From Serratia ficaria (GTDB lineage Bacteria > Pseudomonadota > Gammaproteobacteria > Enterobacterales > Enterobacteriaceae), in contig NZ_LT906479.1 of the NCBI RefSeq assembly GCF_900187015.1, forward strand, positions 4,650,001 through 4,714,000: DNA of 64,000 bases, written 5' to 3'. The notes below the pieces were generated by a model. The model searched no databases. It was not told the DNA's origin and saw nothing but the letters and a program-made list of their open reading frames with translations. A program made the position numbers and the translations under genes. This document shows, one piece after another, positions 48,329 to 56,304 of this stretch (its first letter is position 1; each line of letters opens with the position of its first letter).

Positions 48329-49690
48329 TTAGATGGCCCAGCCGCCGGCGTAAAACGCCACCAGAGCCAGTGCGATCAGCACGGTGCCGATATTCAGCTT
48401 GCGCCATTCGCCGGAGAAGATGCGGCCGATAACCAGCGAGCTGAAGCCCAGCATGATGCCGGTGACGATGTTGCAGGTCAGCACGATAAACACCGCGCAC
48501 AGCAGGCCGGCCATGGCGTCGACGAAGTCGTTGAAGTCCAGCTTGGTGACGTTGCTCAGCATCAGCAGGCCGACGTACATCAGCGCCGGCGCGGTAGCGT
48601 AGACCGGCACCAGGTAGGCCAGCGGCGACAGGAACAGGATCAACAGGAACAGCAGGCCGACCACGGTGGCGGTCAGGCCGGTCTTGCCGCCCGCGGCGGT
48701 GCCGGCGGCGGATTCGATGTACACCGCGGCGGGCGCGGCGCCCACCAGGCCGGAAAAGACGCTGCTCAGGGAGTCTGAGGTCAGCGCCTTGCCGCCGTTG
48801 ATGATCTGGCCGTCTTTATCCAGCAGGTTGGCCTGGCCGGCCACCGCGCGGATGGTGCCGGTGGCGTCAAAGACCGCGGTCATCACCAGCGCCAGCACGC
48901 TCGGCAAGACCACCGGCTGCAGCGCGCCCATGATGTCCAGGCTGAAAATCAACGAGTTGCCGTTGGCGTCCGCCAGGCTTGGCATGGCGAACAGCCCCTG
49001 GTATTTCACCGCCGGATCGAAGATCAGGCCAATCACCGAAATGGCGATGATCACCAACAGGATGCCGCCCGGCACCCGCAGCTTCTCCAGGCCGAAAATC
49101 ACCGCCAGCCCGAGCAGCGTCATCACCACCGGGAAGGAGGTAAAGGCGCCCAGCGCCACCGGCAGGCCGTCCAGCGGGTTCTTCACCACCAGGCCGACGC
49201 CGTTGGCGGCGATCAACAGCAGGAACAGGCCGATGCCGATGCCGGTGCCGTGCGCCACGCCCATCGGCAGGTTACGCAGGATCCAGGCGCGGATGCCGGT
49301 GACCGAAATGACGGTGAACAGCACGCCCATCAGGAATACCGCGCCCAGCGCCACCGGAATGCTGATGTGCTGGCCCAGCACCAGGCTGAAGGCGGTGAAG
49401 GCGGTCAGTGAGATAGCGCAGCCGATGGCCATCGGCAGGTTGGCCCACAGCCCCATCAGCAGCGACCCCAACCCGGCCACCAGGCAGGTGGAGACGAACA
49501 CCGCCGCCGGCGGGAACCCCGCCTTGCCCAGCATGCTCGGCACCACGATCACCGAGTAAACCATCGCCAGGAAGGTGGTCAGCCCCGCCACCACCTCCTG
49601 ACGCACGGTGCTGCCGCGCGCGGAAATATTAAAGTAGCCATCAAGCCCGCCTTTTGGTTTTACGGCGTTATTCGCTTGAGAATTCGACAT
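48329..49690 (-). CDS. ghxP: guanine/hypoxanthine permease GhxP
   Basis: GhxP (YjcD) is an NCS2-family proton symporter for guanine and hypoxanthine. The 453 residues are very close to the E. coli protein, for example [44 protein letters not shown] and [21 protein letters not shown]. The ATG at 49690 follows AGGGGA; an in-frame start eight codons upstream is less likely. Two PurR-like operators lie 141-211 bases upstream of the start, so repression by PurR when purines are plentiful is expected. Confidence 0.95.
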   Translation of the reverse strand: MSNSQANNAVKPKGGLDGYFNISARGSTVRQEVVAGLTTFLAMVYSVIVVPSMLGKAGFPPAAVFVSTCLVAGLGSLLMGLWANLPMAIGCAISLTAFTAFSLVLGQHISIPVALGAVFLMGVLFTVISVTGIRAWILRNLPMGVAHGTGIGIGLFLLLIAANGVGLVVKNPLDGLPVALGAFTSFPVVMTLLGLAVIFGLEKLRVPGGILLVIIAISVIGLIFDPAVKYQGLFAMPSLADANGNSLIFSLDIMGALQPVVLPSVLALVMTAVFDATGTIRAVAGQANLLDKDGQIINGGKALTSDSLSSVFSGLVGAAPAAVYIESAAGTAAGGKTGLTATVVGLLFLLILFLSPLAYLVPVYATAPALMYVGLLMLSNVTKLDFNDFVDAMAGLLCAVFIVLTCNIVTGIMLGFSSLVIGRIFSGEWRKLNIGTVLIALALVAFYAGGWAI

Positions 49691-49830
49691 ATGTTGCTGT
49701 CCCCTGTGTTTCATTATCGGCCCGTTGCAACAGGCCTGTAATCCCGCCCGCGCCTGGTCGCCACGGAATCGTTTCCGTCACGTTCGCTTCCCTGCCCTTC
49801 AGCGGCGCGGCCAACCGGCGGCGCGCAAAA

Positions 49831-49846
49831 AGGCAAACGTTTAACT
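49831..49846 (-). promoter_or_regulatory. PurR-like operator 1 upstream of ghxP
   Basis: AGGCAAACGTTTAACT matches the PurR consensus ACGCAAACGTTTNCGT at the central CAAACGTTT core. The 350-base gap between ghxP and the VOC gene otherwise has no gene. Confidence 0.65.
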
Positions 49847-49885
49847 CGCAGCGCGTGATGCGGGTGATTTATGGTGGTTTATTCA

Positions 49886-49901
49886 AGGCAAACGATTATC
49901 C
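49886..49901 (-). promoter_or_regulatory. PurR-like operator 2 upstream of ghxP
   Basis: AGGCAAACGATTATCC shows the GCAAACGATT core found in natural PurR sites. It lies 55 bases (start to start) from operator 1, close to whole helical turns. Confidence 0.55.
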
Positions 49902-50015
49902 GGCCTTCTCTACCGTCGAATCAACTAAAGATCGCGGCAAAGTATGCAGAAAGGCGCCGGGATCAATCATTATCGAAAAAGCGGGGTTTGTCACATAGGT
50001 AAATCCGATGGGAAC

Positions 50016-50033
50016 GCCCCCGCGGCCGGGGGC
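50016..50033 (-). terminator. GC hairpin after the VOC gene
   Basis: GCCCCC-gcggcc-GGGGGC lies 8 bases beyond the stop codon. No T run is present. Confidence 0.3.
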
Positions 50034-50040
50034 GGCCGGG

Positions 50041-50448
50041 TTACTGCGCCTGCGGGGCGTTTTCATCCATATACATCAGCTCCCAGATGTGACCGTCCGG
50101 ATCCTGGAAGCCGTGGCCATACATGAAACCGTAATCCTGCGGCTGGTTGTAGGTGTTGCCGCCGGCGGCGATCGCCTTGCGCACCAGCTCGTCCACCGCC
50201 GCTCTGCTGGGCTGCGACAGGCAGACCAATACCTCGGTGGCCTTTCTGGCGTCGCCGATCGGGTTCGGCGTGAACATTTTGAACTTGTCGTGGGTTAGCA
50301 GCATCACGTAAATGCTGTCGCTGACCACCATGCAAGCGGCGGTGTCGTCGGTAAACTGCGCGTTAAAGCCGAAGCCCAGCCGGCTAAAAAATGCCATGGA
50401 CGCGGGCAGATCGCCAACCGGCAGGTTCACAAAAATTTGCGTAGCCAT
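50041..50448 (-). CDS. VOC-family protein (glyoxalase-like)
   Basis: The 135-residue protein shows paired beta-alpha-beta VOC modules and the C-terminal GHGFQDPDGHIWELMYM with the metal-ligand glutamate. Families of this type include lactoylglutathione lyase-like and antibiotic-binding proteins. The substrate is unknown. It stands alone on the minus strand, 47 bases downstream of the GST gene, and may be part of that operon. Confidence 0.88.
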   Translation of the reverse strand: MATQIFVNLPVGDLPASMAFFSRLGFGFNAQFTDDTAACMVVSDSIYVMLLTHDKFKMFTPNPIGDARKATEVLVCLSQPSRAAVDELVRKAIAAGGNTYNQPQDYGFMYGHGFQDPDGHIWELMYMDENAPQAQ

Positions 50449-50495
50449 GGGCTACCTCCAATGAAGGGTGACCTCATCGAGTATAGCCCATCGCG

Positions 50496-51164
50496 CTAGC
50501 TCAGCAGCGCGTACGGACCGCCCTGCTCCAGCGCCCGCTGGTAAGCGGGACGGGCATGAATGCGCTGCAGGTAGCCGCGCAGCTTCGGGCAATCGTCCAG
50601 CGCGCCGCGCGCCGCCATCGCCTCCAGCGGAAAGCTCATCTGAATATCCGCCGCGCTGAATTCGTTGCCGACAAACCAGGTGCCTTTATTCAGGTGCTGC
50701 TCGAGGTATTCGCAATGCGGCGCAATCTGCTTGTCGAGGTACTCGCGCTGCACGCCCTTGCCGATCGCGCCGGCCACCGGCCGCAGCAGCCAGGGGATCG
50801 GCGGCTGGCCCAGCCGGCTGAACACCAGCTTCATCACCAGCAGCGGCATCAGCGAACCTTCGGCGTAGTGCAGCCAGTAGCGGTATTGCTGACGAGCGTG
50901 GTAGTCGGTGGGGATGAACAGCCCCTGCGCATCATAGGCTTCCTGCAGGTACTCGATGATGGCGCCGGACTCCGCCAGCGTCAGATCGCCGTCGACGATC
51001 ACCGGCGATTTGCCCAGCGGATGGATGTTTTTCAGCGCCAGCGGCGCCAGCATGGTTTGCGGATCGCGCTGATAGCGCTGTACCTGGTAAGGCACCCCCA
51101 GCTCTTCCAAAAACCACAGGATGCGCTGCGAACGCGAGTTATTCAGATGATGAACGATGATCAT
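50496..51164 (-). CDS. glutathione S-transferase family protein
   Basis: The 222-residue protein has an N-terminal thioredoxin-like domain (MIIVHHLNNSRSQRILWFLEELGVPYQ) with the SRSQR residues that typically hold glutathione, the cis-proline region LGKSPVIVDGD with the ES pair in LAESGAIIEYL, and a helical C-terminal domain. The ATG overlaps the upstream lipocalin-like stop by four bases. In-frame codons upstream to 51374 are part of that other gene. Likely a detoxification or peroxide-reducing enzyme; exact substrate unknown. Confidence 0.92.
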   Translation of the reverse strand: MIIVHHLNNSRSQRILWFLEELGVPYQVQRYQRDPQTMLAPLALKNIHPLGKSPVIVDGDLTLAESGAIIEYLQEAYDAQGLFIPTDYHARQQYRYWLHYAEGSLMPLLVMKLVFSRLGQPPIPWLLRPVAGAIGKGVQREYLDKQIAPHCEYLEQHLNKGTWFVGNEFSAADIQMSFPLEAMAARGALDDCPKLRGYLQRIHARPAYQRALEQGGPYALLS

Positions 51165-51604
51165 GAAGAGGTCCCTAGCCGTTGCCACACCAGCTCGCCA
51201 ACCTGCACGCCGTTGCCGATTTGCAGCGGCACGGTGCGCAGCATAAGCCGATCGCCGATGAAACTGTAGAAGCGCACCTGTCGGCTGCCGATCCAGTTGG
51301 GGAACGAGCTGCCCTCGACCTGATGCACCACCCGCTGGTCGCTCTCGTCCACCTGATAGCGGCCAAAATAACAAATCATATTGATAAAGGCGGCGTGGAT
51401 TTCCCGTTCGCTGCCCAGCGCCAAATCGTCGGCGGCGAAGCGCGGCCGGGTGGCGCTATACAGCTGCGCCGCCATGGTGCCGTTGGCCTCGTAGTTGATG
51501 CGGCCCAGCACCTGCTCGCCCAAGGGGTAATTTATCCTGCCGTCTTCGCCTTTAAACACGGAAGACACCAGCGACCAGCTGCCGATAAACGCGTTGATTG
51601 ACAT
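51161..51604 (-). CDS. lipocalin-like domain protein
   Basis: This 147-residue protein matches my memory of the lipocalin-like domain family (INAFIGSWSLVSSVFKGEDGRINYPLGEQVLGRINYEANGTMAAQ). It has no signal peptide. The stop overlaps the GST start (ATGA), so both are made together. Such pairs may bind and conjugate a hydrophobic compound, but that is inference. Confidence 0.85.
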   Translation of the reverse strand: MSINAFIGSWSLVSSVFKGEDGRINYPLGEQVLGRINYEANGTMAAQLYSATRPRFAADDLALGSEREIHAAFINMICYFGRYQVDESDQRVVHQVEGSSFPNWIGSRQVRFYSFIGDRLMLRTVPLQIGNGVQVGELVWQRLGTSS

Positions 51605-51801
51605 CAGGCTTCCTCCTGCAGGGGGTGTTGTTTAAAGGGTAGCGGCGATTTTTGCACCACGCCAGCCGCACAAATATCAGTCAATTTATTTGATCGATAT
51701 ACTCAAAACTCTCCGATTTTTTCTTTAGGCATCGGCAACTATCATTTAATACATCGAGAGACAACGGACTCTCACCGAATAAATACCCTGAGGAACGAAT
51801 C

Positions 51802-52062
51802 ATGAAAAACATCAAAATTTTTGCTACCGCCCTGCTGCTGACCACCGCGTCTTTCGCCAGCGTCGCCGCGGACACCCCAGCCAGCCTGCCTGCCGCCGGC
51901 GCCCAGAAAATCGGCGTGATCTCCGTTAGCGGCGCCGCCAACCTGAGCGCGCTGGAAAATGAACTGGCCGGCAAGGCCGCCGCTTCCGGCGCCAACGCCT
52001 ACCGCATCGTCGCCGCCGGCGGCCAGAACAAACTGTACGGCACCGCAGAAATCTTCAACTGA
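51802..52062 (+). CDS. YdgH/BhsA/McbA-like small periplasmic protein (DUF1471)
   Basis: The 86 residues begin with a signal peptide (MKNIKIFATALLLTTASFASVAA) followed by a single YdgH/BhsA-like domain (KIGVISVSGAANLSALENELAGKAAASGANAYRIVAAGGQNKLYGTAEIFN). Relatives such as BhsA and McbA are stress-induced envelope proteins affecting biofilm and permeability. GAGGAACGAATC precedes the ATG. A shared terminator follows. Confidence 0.93.
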   Translation: MKNIKIFATALLLTTASFASVAADTPASLPAAGAQKIGVISVSGAANLSALENELAGKAAASGANAYRIVAAGGQNKLYGTAEIFN

Positions 52063-52091
52063 TCGTCAACCAGCCAGTTGACGGAAGAAAG

Positions 52092-52112
52092 AAGCCCCGC
52101 CAGGGGCTTTTC
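52092..52112. terminator. intrinsic terminator between the BhsA-like and LysR genes
   Basis: AAGCCCC-gcca-GGGGCTT is followed by TTTC on the plus strand. It separates two convergent genes. Confidence 0.75.
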
Positions 52113-52117
52113 TCGTT

Positions 52118-53035
52118 TCAGCGGGCGTCGAAACGCGTCGCCAGCCGCTGCAGGCGAAACTGTTCGGTGATGTAATCGACAAACGCCCGGGTTTTGGTCG
52201 GCAGGAATTTGGTGGTGGGGAAATAGAGGTATACGCTGCCGCGATCGACATACCAGCCCGGCAACACCCGCACCAATCGGCCGCTCTCCAGGTAAGGCAG
52301 CGCGTTCGGCATGCCGATCAGCGCGATGCCCAGCCCCATTTCCGCCGCCCGCGCCGCCGCGTCCGGCTCGTTCACCGTCATCTTCATCGCCATCGCCGGC
52401 GCCCGCTGTTCGTTTTGCGCGTTGCGCAGCGGCAGGTTGCGCACGCGGCCGGTTTGCGGCGAACGGATGAAAATGCCCGCATGCTCCGCCAGCTGTTCCG
52501 GCTGCTGCAGCGGCGGTCGGTTGCGCAGATACTGCGCCGAAGCCACCAGCACCCCGTGGGCCGGCGCCAGTTCGCGCGCGATCATGCCCTGCGCCAGCTC
52601 GATGCCGCCGCCTATTGCCGCGTCGAAATGATCGCCAATCAGATCCACCTGGCGATTGTCGAAATGCCAGTCGGGGACGATCGCCGGGTAGCGCGCCAAA
52701 AAATCCGGCAGCATCGGCAACACGAAATGCAGGCCGAAAGCGGTGCCCATGCTGATCTTCAGCGTGCCGGCCGCCACGCCGCCGCCGCTGCTCAGCCCTT
52801 TCAGCGCGCACTGGATGGTCTGCAATCCCCCGCTCACCTCCTGCAAAAAGCGCTCGCCGGCCTCGGTGAGGATCAGCTTACGGGTGTTGCGTTGAAACAG
52901 CCGCACGCCAACCAGCGTCTCCAGCTTGGTGACATTCTTGCCCACCGCCGCCGGGCTGATGCCCAGCTTGCGGCCGGCGGCGGAGAAGCTGCCGTTTTCC
53001 GCGCTGCTGACGAAGCATTCCAGATGACCCAGCAT
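52118..53035 (-). CDS. LysR family regulator, divergent from an SDR gene
   Basis: A 305-residue LysR-type regulator with the N-terminal helix-turn-helix (LECFVSSAENGSFSAAGRKLGISPAAVGKNVTKLETLVG) and an effector domain. It begins MLGHLECF; upstream codons up to 53145 are not family-like. It is divergent from the SDR gene at 53164 with 128 bases between, so it probably controls it. Effector unknown. Confidence 0.93.
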   Translation of the reverse strand: MLGHLECFVSSAENGSFSAAGRKLGISPAAVGKNVTKLETLVGVRLFQRNTRKLILTEAGERFLQEVSGGLQTIQCALKGLSSGGGVAAGTLKISMGTAFGLHFVLPMLPDFLARYPAIVPDWHFDNRQVDLIGDHFDAAIGGGIELAQGMIARELAPAHGVLVASAQYLRNRPPLQQPEQLAEHAGIFIRSPQTGRVRNLPLRNAQNEQRAPAMAMKMTVNEPDAAARAAEMGLGIALIGMPNALPYLESGRLVRVLPGWYVDRGSVYLYFPTTKFLPTKTRAFVDYITEQFRLQRLATRFDAR

Positions 53036-53163
53036 GTTTTCTTCCCCTGATTTAAAACCTTTGGTTTAAGCTGATTATAGCTCTTTACGGCTAGTGGCCT
53101 GCGGCCGTTTCTCCGATACTGGTTCGGTAGATTTTTTAACCTCATCCACTCTGGAGAAACATC

Positions 53164-53913
53164 ATGTCAGCAACGCTTCCTCTGCAGGGCAAAGTCGCAT
53201 TCGTTCAGGGCGGCTCACGCGGCATCGGCGCCGCCATCGTCAAACGGCTGGCGCGCGAAGGCGCCGCCGTCGCCTTTACCTACGCCGCCTCTGCCGATCG
53301 GGCCAACGCGCTGGCGAGCGAAATCACCGCCGCCGGCGGTAAAGCGCTCGCCATCAAGGCCGACAGCGCCGATGCGGCGGCGCTACAACAGGCGGTGCGT
53401 CAGGCGGTAAACAGCGTCGGCAAGCTGGATATTCTGGTGAATAACGCCGGGGTGTTCACGCTGGGCGGCACCGAGGAACTGGCGCTGGCGGATCTGGACC
53501 GCATGCTGGCGGTTAACGTGCGCAGCGTGTTCGTCGCCAGCCAGGAAGCGGCGCGCCATATGAACGACGGCGGCCGCATCATCCACATCGGCAGCACCAA
53601 CGCCGAGCGCGTGCCCTTTGGCGGCGCGGCGGTGTATGCGATGAGCAAGTCGGCGCTGGTCGGCCTGACCAAGGGCATGGCGCGCGATCTCGGCCCGCGC
53701 GGCATCACCGTCAACAACGTGCAGCCCGGCCCGGTGGATACCGAGATGAACCCGGACGAAGGCGATTTTGCCGAACAGCTGAAACAGCTGATGGCCATCG
53801 GCCGCTACGGCAAAGACGAGGAAATCGCCAGCTTCGTCGCCTACCTGGCGGGACCGCAGGCGGGCTACATCACCGGCGCCAGCCTGAGCATCGACGGCGG
53901 CTTCTCGGCGTGA
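53164..53913 (+). CDS. SDR family oxidoreductase
   Basis: The 249-residue classical short-chain dehydrogenase has the cofactor loop QGGSRGIGAA, NNAGV, the catalytic Ser in IGSTN and the YAMSK pair, and a C-terminal SIDGGFSA. The GGSRGIG loop and PGPVDTEMNP string recall E. coli BdcA, but BdcA identity is not certain. The Arg-rich context of the loop suggests NADP(H). It has GGAGAAACATC before the ATG and a terminator. Confidence 0.93.
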   Translation: MSATLPLQGKVAFVQGGSRGIGAAIVKRLAREGAAVAFTYAASADRANALASEITAAGGKALAIKADSADAAALQQAVRQAVNSVGKLDILVNNAGVFTLGGTEELALADLDRMLAVNVRSVFVASQEAARHMNDGGRIIHIGSTNAERVPFGGAAVYAMSKSALVGLTKGMARDLGPRGITVNNVQPGPVDTEMNPDEGDFAEQLKQLMAIGRYGKDEEIASFVAYLAGPQAGYITGASLSIDGGFSA

Positions 53914-53931
53914 CCGGTCTGCAGTGCAAAC

Positions 53932-53952
53932 AGCCCCGCAAGGGGCTTTTTT
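53932..53952. terminator. intrinsic terminator after the SDR gene
   Basis: AGCCCC-gcaa-GGGGCT is followed by six T. The Rrf2 gene ends 10 bases further on the other strand. Confidence 0.85.
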
Positions 53953-53961
53953 AGCGGCGGA

Positions 53962-54432
53962 TTACGCGTTGGCGCCGTCGAGGCAGGCCGCCGTATCGGC
54001 ATCCGGCCCTGCCGGGAAGTGGCGATCGAACCTATCCTTCAGGTCTGCCAGGCTGATGTCGGCAAAGCGCGCCAGCAGCGCCCGTTCGGCCTCATCCAGC
54101 ACGTTGCCCAGCGCCTGATTCACCGCCGCCTCGACCGCGCACTCCGGGTGCTCCTCCCCGTCGCCGATGGCGAACAGCTGCTTAACGCCCACCGCGCGAT
54201 AGATATCCAGCAGGCTGATATTCCGCAGATCGCCGGCGATGCGCCAGCCGCCGTGGTGGCCTTTCTCCGACGTAACGAAACCGGCGTCGCGCAGGCCGGC
54301 CAGGGTGCGCCTGACTACGGCGCTGTTGGTGCCCAGCATCGCGGCGATCTGTTCCGAGGTATAGACCCCCTCGTGGCGCGCCATATGCAGCAATACGTGC
54401 AGCATGCGCGAAAGCTTGTTGTCCTGACGCAT
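53962..54432 (-). CDS. Rrf2 family transcriptional regulator
   Basis: The 156-residue protein has an Rrf2 winged helix (LSRMLHVLLHMARHEGVYTSEQIAAMLGTNSAVVRRTLAGLRDAGFVTSEKGHHGGWRIA). Only one Cys (HPEC) is present in the region where IscR or NsrR bind a cluster with three, so it is probably not an iron-sulfur sensor. YwnA-type thiol or ligand sensing is possible. It lies 155 bases from the divergent DUF1360 gene and probably regulates that pair. Confidence 0.92.
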   Translation of the reverse strand: MRQDNKLSRMLHVLLHMARHEGVYTSEQIAAMLGTNSAVVRRTLAGLRDAGFVTSEKGHHGGWRIAGDLRNISLLDIYRAVGVKQLFAIGDGEEHPECAVEAAVNQALGNVLDEAERALLARFADISLADLKDRFDRHFPAGPDADTAACLDGANA

Positions 54433-54587
54433 TCCCCTTCCTTCTTCCAGGTATAATCACGTATCTTACAATGATACAAGAGATTGACAACGGCGAATAT
54501 CACGTGCTTTTATAAGTTACATGAGAGAACCGGCGCTGTCTTGCGCGCTGAAAACGCATGCACCATGACTTATATAAGGAATAAACG

Positions 54588-54998
54588 ATGACATCCGCAC
54601 TGGCTTCAGATCTCTCGGTATGCCTGATGATCGCGCTGGCGTCGGCCAGCATTTCCATGACGCTGACCCAAACCGAACTCTTCGCGGCGCTGCGGGCCTG
54701 GGCGGCGCGCAAAAACGCCCTGCTGGGCCATCTGTTCAAATGCTTTTACTGCATGAGCCACTGGGTGGTGATAGCCGGGATGCTGGTTTACCGCCCCGCG
54801 TTGCTGCACAGCGGCATCGGCCCGGTCGACTGGGTGATGACCGCCTTTATCGTGCTCACCGTCACCACCTTCATTAACGGCCTGCTGTTTAAAGCGTTTC
54901 AGGCGGCCGTTCGCACTCATGTGATGAAGCACGAGGCGCAGCAGATGTTGAACCCGCATGAGTCGCGACGAGGCGCACATGAACCAGAACACCAATGA
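54588..54998 (+). CDS. DUF1360 membrane protein
   Basis: A 136-residue protein with three hydrophobic helices (LMIALASASISMTL, HWVVIAGMLVYRPALL, TAFIVLTVTTFINGLLF) and the family motif FKCFYCMSHW (CxxC). Function is unknown for the family. It is the first of two overlapping genes; the methyltransferase ATG lies inside its last codons. Confidence 0.88.
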   Translation: MTSALASDLSVCLMIALASASISMTLTQTELFAALRAWAARKNALLGHLFKCFYCMSHWVVIAGMLVYRPALLHSGIGPVDWVMTAFIVLTVTTFINGLLFKAFQAAVRTHVMKHEAQQMLNPHESRRGAHEPEHQ

Positions 54999-55674
54999 CA
55001 TTTTCAACGGCGAGTTTTCCCGCCAGTATGACGCCGGCAACGCGCGCTTCAGTGCGATTAGCGACAATCTTCACTTTTTGATTGCGCTGCTGCTGAAGGA
55101 TTTGCCCGCCGATGCGCACATCCTGTGCATCGGCGTGGGAACCGGCACCGAGATCGTCCATTTGGCCGGGCTGTACCCGGGCTGGCGTTTCACCGGCGTC
55201 GATCCCTCCGCCGATATGCTGCAGGTGTGCGCCAGTAAGCTGCGACGGGCGGGGATTGGCGATCGCTGCGCGTTGGCGGCGGGCTATCTGCAGGATCTGC
55301 CGGGCACGGCCGATTACGACGCCGCGCTGTGCCTGCTGGTAACCCACTTTATTCTTGATGGCGAACGCGGCGGCCTGTATCGCCAGACGGCGGCGCGGTT
55401 AAAACCCGCAGGCCGCATGGTGGTCGCCGAAATCGCCGGCGATATGGCGGCGGCGGATTTCGACCAGCACCTGGCCAGCTGGGCCGCCATGCAGGCTCTC
55501 GCCGGCCAAACTCCGCGCACGGCGGACGAGCTCAGGACCCAGCTGCAGCAGCGCTTGCTGCTGTTGCCGCCGGCGCACACCGAGCGGCTGATCGCCGAGG
55601 CCGGTTTCTCTGCGCCGCAGCGCTTCTTCCAGTCGTTGCTGATCCATGCCTGGGCGGCTCGCAAACCGGCATAA
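54979..55674 (+). CDS. class I SAM-dependent methyltransferase
   Basis: The 231 residues show methyltransferase motif I ILCIGVGTGTEIVHLAGLYPG and motif II FTGVDPSADML, with the post-motif DYDAALCLLVTHFI. The substrate is unknown. I prefer the ATG at 54979, which has GAGG seven bases upstream, over one at 54958; both lie inside the DUF1360 gene, so the two are coupled. A terminator follows, the last clearly chromosomal element before the A/T-rich region. Confidence 0.9.
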   Translation: MNQNTNDIFNGEFSRQYDAGNARFSAISDNLHFLIALLLKDLPADAHILCIGVGTGTEIVHLAGLYPGWRFTGVDPSADMLQVCASKLRRAGIGDRCALAAGYLQDLPGTADYDAALCLLVTHFILDGERGGLYRQTAARLKPAGRMVVAEIAGDMAAADFDQHLASWAAMQALAGQTPRTADELRTQLQQRLLLLPPAHTERLIAEAGFSAPQRFFQSLLIHAWAARKPA

Positions 55675-55678
55675 AAAA

Positions 55679-55697
55679 ACCCCGCCTGAGCGGGGTC
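55679..55697 (+). terminator. intrinsic terminator after the methyltransferase gene
   Basis: ACCCCGC-ctga-GCGGGGT lies 5 bases after the stop, preceded by seven A and followed by TCTTC. It may work in both directions. Confidence 0.75.
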
Positions 55698-56304
55698 TTC
55701 GCGATATTTTCCAGGCGAACCTTAGAACGGCAGTTCGCATAAAATAGAAAACAAATCATTCAATCTATTGAAAATATTGTTTTTTACCATAAGTATAAAC
55801 AAAACCGTTAAGCTAAGACAAATATTGTCAACTTTCTGGGCAGGTACTGTGGGAATATTAGTCGCCAAGCGTAAAGATAAAATCTTGACACTTTTAGCGA
55901 CAGCACCTGACCAACTCAGGCGGCTTCCAACGCCCAAAATCAAAAAGGAGGGTATTGGAAGGCAGGTTGTTTCCACCAAACATTGGACAACATTTAGCAA
56001 GATCTAGGCGAAATAAAATCCATGTTCCGCTCTTGCCATCAACTCTATGTCAAACCTTATTATTTGTGAGCAACATGGCAGCGAATTAGCTGCCATACAA
56101 TTTAGTAGTTTTCAAATGAATACTTTTGCATACTTTGAAATATTACCGGCACAGCTCCCGTCTCATACTAAGGTTTGGAATAGAGTTACCCCAAATTACG
56201 CGCAATTACCTGCCTTATGCGTAATTACGCATGTCGTGCGTAACTCGGCTATCCGCAGCTCACTCTCAAAGCCACATTCAAAATTAATCTGCTGAAACCA
56301 ATTA
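55698..56304. other. A/T-rich end region of the recombinase island
   Basis: These 607 bases lack a convincing gene. Base composition changes from GC-rich to A/T-rich at about 55740. No tRNA is seen. Open frames at 55768-56007 and 56047-56295 have no ribosome site and no recognisable family. The region contains the palindrome cluster at 56183-56246. One end of the element is likely here. Confidence 0.5.
56183..56246. repeat. palindrome and inverted-repeat cluster, candidate recombination end
   Basis: GAGTTAC at 56183-56189 and GTAACTC at 56240-56246 form outer inverted arms. Between them is a perfect 16-base palindrome ATGCGTAATTACGCAT (56217-56232), and extra copies of TTACGC/GCGTAA at 56196, 56229 and 56238. 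Such packed short repeats fit a recombinase or regulator binding site. It lies just downstream of the last island gene. Confidence 0.55.

Noticed and set aside
55768..56007. Small open frame of 79 codons at the island border
   Set aside because: No ribosome site and no recognisable sequence; A/T-rich DNA gives such frames by chance.
55698..56304. tRNA gene as integration site
   Set aside because: I looked for a cloverleaf with a TTC-type arm at the composition border and found none.
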